Translations under genes and position numbers: made by a program
Part shown: piece after piece, positions 1-9,600 of the stretch
Layout: each line of letters begins with the position of its first letter
Numbering within the stretch: position 1 is the stretch's first letter
NCBI GenBank assembly: GCA_946811185.2
Contig: OX328108.1
Location: 5,417,501-5,481,500 of the forward strand
DNA length: 64,000 nucleotides
Direction: 5' to 3'
From: Hippopus hippopus
Lineage: Eukaryota > Mollusca > Bivalvia > Cardiida > Cardiidae
Notes under the pieces: model-generated
Told to the model about the DNA's origin: nothing
The model's database searches: none
Seen by the model: the letters and a program-made list of their open reading frames with translations, nothing else

Positions 1-220
1 ATATTTGGCATGTAGCATCATCTAGTGGCCCTTTACCAAAATACTTCAAATTATGGCCCTAGTGTCGAATTTGGCCCTATGTTGTGGGTTCTCGGATTTC
101 ACATAGAGATAAAGAAGGAAATCTTTAAAAATCTCCTTGTCCCAAACCGTAAGGGCTAGAGCTTTCATATTTGGCATGTAGAATCATCTAGTGGCCCTTT
201 ACCAAAATACTTCAAATTTT
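1..220. repeat. Tandem repeat, 167-bp period, about 1.3 copies
   Basis: The sequence ATATTTGGCATGTAG...ATCTAGTGGCCCTTTACC occurs at position 1 and again at 168. It lies in a DBF4 intron, and the window starts inside the repeat. Confidence 0.7.
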
Positions 221-559
221 GGCTATAGTATGGAAATAAGGTAAAAGAAAAAGTTGTAAATGCTGGTAACGTAATCAATTACAATCAATGTTTTGTACCC
301 TTTTTTACTCAAATTAGATTTATGTTGCCCTTTTGATGATATGATCAGCTATTGCTACAACTTTCCATTTGGATTAGTCTGTAACTCATATCCATGGTAA
401 TAATGACAAAATTCAAGACTGATCAAATTTCAAATTGTTGCATTTTCTGCCCCACATCGATAGATCAGGGCCTACTCAGGTGAGCGATATAGGACCATCA
501 TGGTCCTCTTGTTCTGTACAGTATTTGCAAATCTGTTATTGTACATCTTTTCCAAACAG

Positions 560-682
560 GGACGACAAGTCTAAAGAAGAGAGGGGAGATATTCTGGCTG
601 CTCAAGTTGACATTCCAACTGATGACACACCAAAGGAAGAAAAAGATGGAATTGATTCAAATACACCTAAACCAGGAACAGA
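560..682 (+). CDS. DBF4: DBF4 exon (41 codons, acidic/lysine-rich linker)
   Basis: The acceptor is TTTTCCAAACAG at 548-559 and the donor is A|GTATGT at 683. The exon starts on codon position 3 and ends on position 2. The peptide contains DDKSKEERGDILAAQVDIP and is a low-complexity linker. Frame agreement with the next exon (GA + T = Asp) supports the join. Confidence 0.75.
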
Positions 683-3600
683 GTATGTAAACATATGTTT
701 TTGTCCTTGGAAAGTGATAGCTTTCTGGTCTTTGTTTTGGCACATACCAAATTACTTGGTGTTATTTCTTTGAAACTTGAAGGAATTGTTCATTTTAGCA
801 AGAACTTGAATTTTGGACGCTGAAAAATAACTTTTTTTAGCCTGGCTGTTTTCGAAGAAAGCTCTGTTGTTGTTCTCTGTCTGTTGTTGTGCAAGAACTT
901 TAGCATTTTATAATATCTCTGTTATTACTGAAGATATTTATTTGGACAAGCTGTTCACTATCATAAGGGGAACTCATACATGAAGGGCAGGTAGCCATCG
1001 AAATTTCTGACACAGTCATGACCCTTTTCAATTAAGGATTTTCAATGAAAACTAAGTGAGTGTAGCCAAGCAGTGGCATGTGCTTGCAGTGCTCTTGTTT
1101 ACCCCCCCCCCCCCTCTCTATCTCTCTCTCTCTCTCTCTCTCTCATGACAACACACACATGTTTTATGACAAAATTTAATGTTTTGAAGACTATCTGAAT
1201 GTGCTGCAATTTTTAAGAAGAACTTGCTTTTTTATCAGAATAGTTAAAAGTTTTGAGGACATGTAGTGGGAAATACTTTTTAAAGATTAATTTAAGTACA
1301 ATTTGGCTTAACATGTTGATAAATATCTCTCCACAAAGATAAGGTTGTAATAAAGTTACATTTGTAAATTGTATCATGAATGTAATGTTACATTGTTACA
1401 GTAAACCCACCAAAAAGTCGGAGACTGAAGGATGTGGCAATAGCAAAGTGCTGACAGCTGGGGAATTACGGAGGAGAAAAGAGCTTAAACGAAGACAAGA
1501 GAGGAAGAAAGGATACTGTGAATGCTGCAAAATAAAATATGAAGACTTGGATAAAGTAAGAGGTTAATTATGGGATTAAAAAAGTGTTTTCAGAAAGATA
1601 AGGCTGTTAGACTTAAAATTTCAAACAAGTTTGAAATAAAGCTTAAGAAGGACTTGATAAAATGTTGTACAGTTACTTAGATTTAATCCAAAAAAGTATT
1701 CAGCTTTAACCCTGTACAAAACATTAAAATTTTAGATTTATTGAAATTGAAAGCAATTTGCAGGAGGCAAATGTAGCTAGAATGATGGCAATTTTTTCAG
1801 ACAGTAAAGAAAACCTTTTGGGAAATGGAGAAAATGCTGGTTACCAGTATTTTTTCCTGTTCTTGCAAGGTTTTCAAAATGTGATTTCCTTGGGGTCTTT
1901 AATCTTTGGGTTTGTGTTGTAAAGAGTTGAAGAAAATGGTGACATTGTTCAGTAGTCTCCAAGAAAGCTGAAATACTAGTAGTGGTGTTTTGGTCAATAT
2001 AGAATCAACTCGGCAATTGTGTGTAATACCATGTAGTAGTAATCACACAAAATTCTGTTTCGTTGGGGGAGGCCCCAAGGACAGATTTTCCTACTCATTT
2101 CACATATAACAGCTGATAAAGGAACAGACTGCTCATTTTTTGTATGTTTCTAGATCATTGACACTATAGTTACAGGGTAATTTACAATTTGACATGTAAA
2201 CGAGCCATTCTTTGTGAAGGGGAATTAAATGCATCTGCAGGCTGACCTGGGTTGAAACTGTTTGTGCTATTGGTAAATTTCTGCATGTCCAAAGACCATT
2301 ATACCTCATGATTCATTGGTTGTTAGACAAAATAGATTTTATAGAACCATAATTGTATGATTACTTCCGTGGTATGTACTTTATCATGGAGATACATTAT
2401 ACCCACTTTTGCAGAGCATGGCTCAAATGTGTAAATCCTATAATTGATAGATAATGTAGTATTGTTTTGTGTAGGATAAATAAAATATTGTTACGGGAGA
2501 CTACTCCTTCATGCATGGCTTCATCCCGATTTAAATACAACACCTAACAACTGCGTTAGGGAGAATTCTCTTTGGCTCAGTGGTTATGGTGTTGGCCTTT
2601 CTTCCGGGCGTTCTAGGTTCGAATCCTGCACGGTACTTGTATTTCTGCCATGCATTTGTTTCTTTGTTACGGACTTTGTTCATAAGATGGGGGCTCATCC
2701 GGGATTGGCCATTGAGCCATTAATCCCATTTGTTGTCCTAAAACGGACTTTCTGCCTAATAAGGCTTTGAGTCATCAATAAATGATGACTTTAAGAAGGG
2801 ATGTGTTACGGGAGACCACTCCTTCATGCATGGCTCCATCCCGTTTTGAATACAATACCTGACAACTGCGTTAGGGAGAATTCTCTTTGGCTCAGTGGTT
2901 ATGGTGTTGGCCTTTCATCCGGGCGTTCTAGATTCGAATTCTGCACGGTACCTGTATATCTGCCATGCATTTGTTCATTTGTTTCTTTGTTACGGACTTT
3001 GTTCGTAAGAATATAATCAAACTTCAATTTCAAGCAAGGATCCACCAATAAGAGGGCGGGTGATAACTGGTGGCTTTATGAAAGAAATAACAGTTTTAGG
3101 GCCAAAATTTCGTTGTAGATTGTAACATAGTTCAACATTTGTAAAATACAGCAGTTAAAGATATATCTTTACAGCTAGACAGAAAAAAACACTCTTAAAA
3201 ACTTGAAAGTGTGTAAAATGGCCTAACTGTGTAGACATAGATAAGTTACCAATATATATTGTGTAAGGGATAGAAAAACTCAAGGGATTTGTCCCCATTT
3301 AAAACTGGAAACAAGTGATTACTTTGAAGGCCTCTAAAACGTGAAATGCATTTTCTATCCATCGTAATTTGTACAATCTTGCAGCTGTCAGGAACAGCAT
3401 TTGGCATGAAGATACAAGAATGATTACAGTTTCTTAAAATAAGGATGAAATGGGTTAAAAATTGGCTGAAAACTGGCTGAAAGCGAGTATAGATGTATCT
3501 TTAAGTACTAGAAAGTCCCTAAGGCAAACTTGCAAGTGGTTGTTAAACAAGAAAGTCTCTATGTAGATCTTTCAACCCTTTACCACACAGCAAAATTTAA

Positions 3601-6600
3601 GACCTATCCAAATTGAAAGCATTTGCAGACGACAATTTTATAGTTGCTCAAATGATGCAACTTTTCTTTGATAGGGTAGAAAACTTTGTGGGAAAAGGAG
3701 AAAATGCTGGTTACCAGCATTTTCTCCTTTTCCCACAATGTTTTCAAAAGGCCTCTTCTTCAGGGTCGTTAAAAGGCGTCATTGTGTGGTAAAGGGTCAA
3801 GTTGTACCTTTGTTTTGACTTTTTGCTCTACTAATTTAAGTTGCTGAGATTTTATCATTAATATTTTTTATCATAGCATGTGAGAGAGGAACAACATCGA
3901 CTTTATGTAAAGGAGAAGTCAAACTATCAGCATCTAGACACCTTGATAGGCAGTGTGCAATCTACCGCAGAGTTTCTCAAGAGATGTATCCTCAGTTCAG
4001 TGATGAAAACTAGTCAGTCGAACACTACAAAAAGGTTAAGTACTCCTCCTGTGTTAACTCTTTACCACACAATCCCGACTTTTAACGACCTTGAGAAAGA
4101 AAGCTTTTGAAAACATTGCGGTAACCAGCATTTTCTCCTTTTCCCACCATGTTTTCTACCCATTGTGGGAAAAGGAGAAAATGCTGGTAACCAGCATTTT
4201 CTCCTTTTCCCACCATGTTTTGTACCCTTTCCAAATCAAATTTCATTTTTTCATTCACATTTATTTTGTCTTCTGCAAATGCTTTCAACTTGGACTAGTC
4301 CAAAATTTTGTCGTTTGGTAAAGAGTTAAGTGCTTGACAGATGACAAAATTTTTAGGATAGTCCATGTGGAAAGCATTTGCAGAAAAGTTAAATATGGTG
4401 TAAATGATGGGACTTATTTTGAAAAGGTTGAAACCATTCGAGGGAAAGAAAAAAAGTCTGTTGCCAGTTCTCGTTTTTCAATAGCCTACATCCTTAGGTT
4501 TGTTGAAATACAGGATTTCTTGCTGAAGAGCATAAATGTCCAGGTATTACTCACAGTGTGCAGACTGCAACAGAAAAAGGTGCATTTGAGTATGGAAGAA
4601 CAAGATCAGACCAGAACGTGGTGTTATCCTCTGGCTTTACAGGGTTAGATATGTACCCTTGTAGTGCCTAAAAAGTGGTTAAATTTTGTGATTGAATACC
4701 TGTATGAACCCTGATGCAGTCTGATCTTTGCTTTACAGTCCACTTCATGTCCAGGTGTTCTAACTAAAATGATTTTGAAATTGAAATATCGGGATCTTTA
4801 GTACTGATTGAGTATGTTTGATTCATTTATTTAGCACTATGGTGGGTCAGAGGTTAAGGATACACCAAAGTGAAATGTGTTATTGGGAAGTAGTATTGAT
4901 AATTGGCCTAAAACATTTTGAACTATGAATTAATTTCAGTATAATTTTGCAGAACTGTCTACCAATTACAGTGTGCACAAGTACCATGTCCGCCTGTCAG
5001 GTTAAGGTAATGGCAAGGTCAAATATGTTTAAAAAGGGAAATTTTGGGGGGATTGTGTTTGTGTGTGTTCTGTAATTTTTTTTTTTTTTTTTTTTTTTCT
5101 CTTTATGATTGAATTTCAGCATCACTGTGTAAAAATGTCAACTGCATAAAGACAATGTACCGTGTGCAAGTCCCATGTCCATAGGTCAAAGGTCAAGGTC
5201 ACAGGAATGTCAAATATATTTCAAAAAAGAAAGAAATAATGGGAGTTATGCTTGTGTTTGTGTCCAGCCTTTAACTTTTGTTTAATTGGGAGAAAAAATC
5301 AGTATAATAGCAGAAATGTCAACCATTTAAAGGTGATGTCATATGCAAGAATTATGATGGAGGTCAAAGGTCAAGGTCTTGGAAAGGTCAGAAGTCTTTG
5401 TAAGAGTTGTGTCCATAGTCAAAGTTCATATTCACACCTCACAGAAAAGGGTTATACTAATCTCAGGGCATCAGTTAATTACCAGTAACGTGTCTTGTAA
5501 ATCAAAAAAATCATTGTTCTCTTAATCTGGCAGAAAAAAGAAAGAAAGTTTCAGTAATTCCTTCTTTTGCCACAATGTTTTCACATATATTCTTGTATTA
5601 AACATGTTTGTTATACATGTCTTGCAGAGATATCTTCATAGTTGTCTCTTGCAAACATGTTTCAGGAGCTATTGAGTTAACCTTTTACCACACAATCCGG
5701 AGTTTTAAGGACCCTGAAGAAGAAGGCTTTTGAAAACATCATGGAAAAAGGAGAAAATGCTGGTAACCAGCATTTTCTCCTTTTTCCACAATGTTTTGTT
5801 TCCTTTTAGAAATCATCACTTTAGCCACATTTATTTTGTCAGCTGCAAATGCTTTCAACTCGGTCGAGTCTGAAATTTCGTTGTTATGACGTACATGAGA
5901 TATATGATTATGGTTTTTCTAATCAGCAGGCGAGGTAAAGATGTGGACTCTAAAAGCCCTACACCAAAGAAACTGCCTCCTGGGTCACCAAGAAGAAATA
6001 TTTCATCTACAGAGCAAATACATGTGACAGTGGAAAAGTGGAACAATATATCTTGTTTGAATAAAGCTTGTTCTTCAAAAGAAGAAAAAGTGGAAAAGGA
6101 GAGCAATTCATCTGGTTTGAATAGAGCTCATTCTTCAAAGGATGTAAATGATAGTAAACATATTGATATCAAAAATAAAAATTCATCACCTACGCGTATG
6201 GAGACAGGCAATAGCGAACTTTGGTCAGATAAAAAAGAAAATATATTTCAAGGTCAGAGAAGATCACCAAGAAAGTTGTGTGGAACTGTTGTTGAAAGTG
6301 AATTCAAATCACCAACGAAAGGGTTAAATACACATATACTGAAGTCACCATTAAAATCCTTGAACAAAAAAATCAGGCAATCCCCTAGAAAAACATACAA
6401 TCCAGTTAAAAGTGAGCAGATAGAAGAATTAGAGCTATCAGGTACACCTAAAGGACAAAGTTCATCAAAGATCATAAATATCCCAATGTCGACTAGTCAA
6501 GTGTGTAGAGACTCAGCTGGCAAAGTAGATGAAGATACAGGTTCCATTAATTTATCAAATGATCAACAGGAAAAGGTTGTTTTTAAATCAACAAAAAAAC

Positions 6601-9600
6601 AAAGTGATGGTCAAGATGATGATAATGATAGAAAAAGAATGGAGGAAAGCACAGCAACTAAAGTATTAGAGAATAACAGTATTGGATGCAAGGTAGTAGT
6701 TACTCAGATGGAAAATAAATCACTTACATCTTGTACAAGAACTAGGACAGGAAGGCGTGGATTAACTGATGATATTAAAGTACGATTGGTACAATCACTG
6801 GATGATTCTGATGACATAGAGTGTAGGGAAGTTGATCTGAATGTTTGTGATCAAAATGATCGTGTTTCTGATACACCTGATTTGGATGCTGATGGCAGTG
6901 GGAGAAAAGTACCAAGAAACATGACCAACATAGAAGTAAATTCTGTTGACAATACAGTGGAAAAATGTGAAGGGAGTCAAAATAATGAAGAAGAGATTGT
7001 CAACTCACAGAAAAGTAAAAGATCCCCTTATAAATTAGCTGGTCACAGAAAAAGTAGGTACCATGTTGATAGTTCTCTGCAAGAGAGAAAAATTAATAAG
7101 GCAGATGGAGATGTAGAAACGGGCGAAACATTTAGCAATGATGGTTTTAATGGTGTGAAAGTAGATAAAGAAATAAAGTCTCCTCGTAAAGTTTCTAGCA
7201 ACAGTAAAAGGAAGGATGATTTAGCTAGTTCTGAAGAACAAACAATGTGGAAGAGTACTGCTGAAAAACCTGAGAGTGACAAAAACTATCCTGATAAACA
7301 TTTACATTGTGTGAAAGCAGGTGTACGTGTAAGATCTCCTTGTGAAAAACAAAGGCTAAAAAAATCTGCAGATAACATAAATAGTTCACTAAGAGATAAC
7401 CCAGGAAAAGAAATAGATGTAGAATCTGAAGATACTCCCAATGGTATGGGAGAAGATGAGGGTGTGAACTCTGATGTGCCAACAGACTTTCAGTCTTACG
7501 GACCACAGGGAGAGTTGATGACCTTCAGCAAGACCCTAGCAGAAAGGATCAAAGAGCGAGGCAACAGGCGATCATCAGTTCCAAGTTACAATTTGAATTT
7601 GATAAGTCAGACTATTTCAAGTGTTCATTGTGATTTGTGGGGTGTTAAAGTTTCAAAAGGTCACAGGAAGGAAAGCAAAAGTGTAAATACTCATCTGAGA
7701 ATTTCACCAAAACATAGTAAAAACTCTAAAACTTCAGCAGTGGTTGCCAGTAAGAAAATTTGTAATAAATACAGACAGAAAAGAAACACAAACCATGGAC
7801 CTGAGCAGCTGGGTCCACTCTCAGGTTATCAGGGTGATGATGAAGGTGAAACTAAAAAAGACAGTAAGAAAAAGTCTTCACCATATAAGAGAAAGACAGA
7901 GAAGAAAAAATACTGGTATTATGAGTTTGAGCCAGACAGTAGCAGTACTAATTGTGATGAAGAAAAATTGAGGTCTCTACCTAAGGAAGTACAAAGCTTA
8001 CAAGCAGCTTGGAATGATGTTACTGACACTACAGAAACTAACAATACAAGAAAATTACGTAGAAGTGCTATGATTTTGCCTGAAAACTGTGAGGATAGTG
8101 ATAATGTAGACAAAGATACAGATATATTCTTGTATCATACAGTTCCTGGTCGTGAAGTAAAGAGGGATGAAGGGATGAAAAAAATGAAGACTGAGGTGAA
8201 GCCAAGACGGACAGCCAGGAAATCTGTTTGTACATTAGTCAATTCTGATGTCGACTCCAACACTGACAATGAATTTAAATCATTAGTGAAAAGTAGCAGT
8301 ACTCTTGAAAAATTTGCTTCAAGAAAATTACAAAAGGAAGCTCTCTTAGACCAAGAAGATCCATCAGAATCTAGTCACAATGATTTCACTGATTCAGAGC
8401 GTGTAAGTGACCCAATGGTATCAATGAAAAGCAGTAAAATTGTTAGAAATACTCAGACTTCAAAGAAAGAGTTCCAAAATAAGAATTTGTATAAGAAAGG
8501 TGTTGTGAAAGAAATATCAAAAAGGAAGACATCACGAGAACGAAAAGTATTTTGGGAATATGTGGTGGAAAGTGCAGAGAAAGAGGAAGACATTCATGAC
8601 CATGTTCCAAAGGCCTTGAGGTGTTTAAAAAGTTCATGGAACAATCTTGCAGACATGAAGAACAAAGATGATAGCCGTAAATCAAGGTCGGGAACTACAA
8701 CTGTTAATACAGGTCTCTGTGTTGATAAGGAAGCTAGGGCACAAGTAGAGTCAGAGAGTGAAGAAGAATATGATGAAAGTATCCCAAAAGAGTCAAGGCA
8801 TGTAAAAAGTTCATGGAATGATCTTACAGATGTCAGGCATGCAAGCTCAAAATGTAGATATAGGTCAGAATATGTCAGTATTAGAAATAATAATGACAGC
8901 AAAGAAAAGACAGCAAAAAGAGATTCTGATGTAAAGAATCTTGATTATGAGAAAATTACAGAGCAAACAAATGATAAATTTTCTGAAGAAGTTGATCAGT
9001 TAAAGTTAGATAATTGTATAAATGAGAAACCTGGTAGGAAGACTAAAAAAGTATTTTGGGAGTATGTTACTGAAGCAGAAAGTGAGAGTGAAGAAGATGA
9101 CGCAAGTATACCAAAGATGGTGAGAGATTTAAAAAGTCCATGGAACAATCTCAATGATGTCAGAAACACCACTGACAAAAGAAGATCAAGATCAACTTGT
9201 CCTATTATATCTGGAGATAGTGAATGTCAGTCAAGGAATAGCTGTGAACAAAGTATTTATGAGAAATCCAAACCAGCTCGAGCATTCAGTGAAAATAAAG
9301 AGGGAGAGTTAGCAGTAGATGAAAGAATAGATATAAGCATTAGTAATGTGGAAAATCTGGTAATAAAATCTGAAGATGATGCAAACCAAATTAAACAACA
9401 GGCAAAGAGACAAAAAACATCTGGGGTGTATTCCCAGAACAGAAATCACCAGGATATATTGAAGTCTGATAAAATAGAAAATGACGAGACGGAGTCGTTA
9501 ACTAATGATTCTTTAATAGTAGAATCAAAAAAGGCCAGCAAGAATTCCAAGCAAAATAAACTGATAATGAAAGCATTGAAGACTGATGTTTCTTCTACTT

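Noticed and set aside
435..559. Upstream extension of the first DBF4 exon to an ATG at 435
   Set aside because: A good acceptor at 559 with matching phase, and the low-quality peptide before it, argue for intron sequence.
5886..5926. ATG at 5886 as start of the 2,039-codon frame
   Set aside because: It lies at the very end of a MITE-A copy, upstream of the splice acceptor; the zinc-finger exons join in frame at 5927 or 5930.
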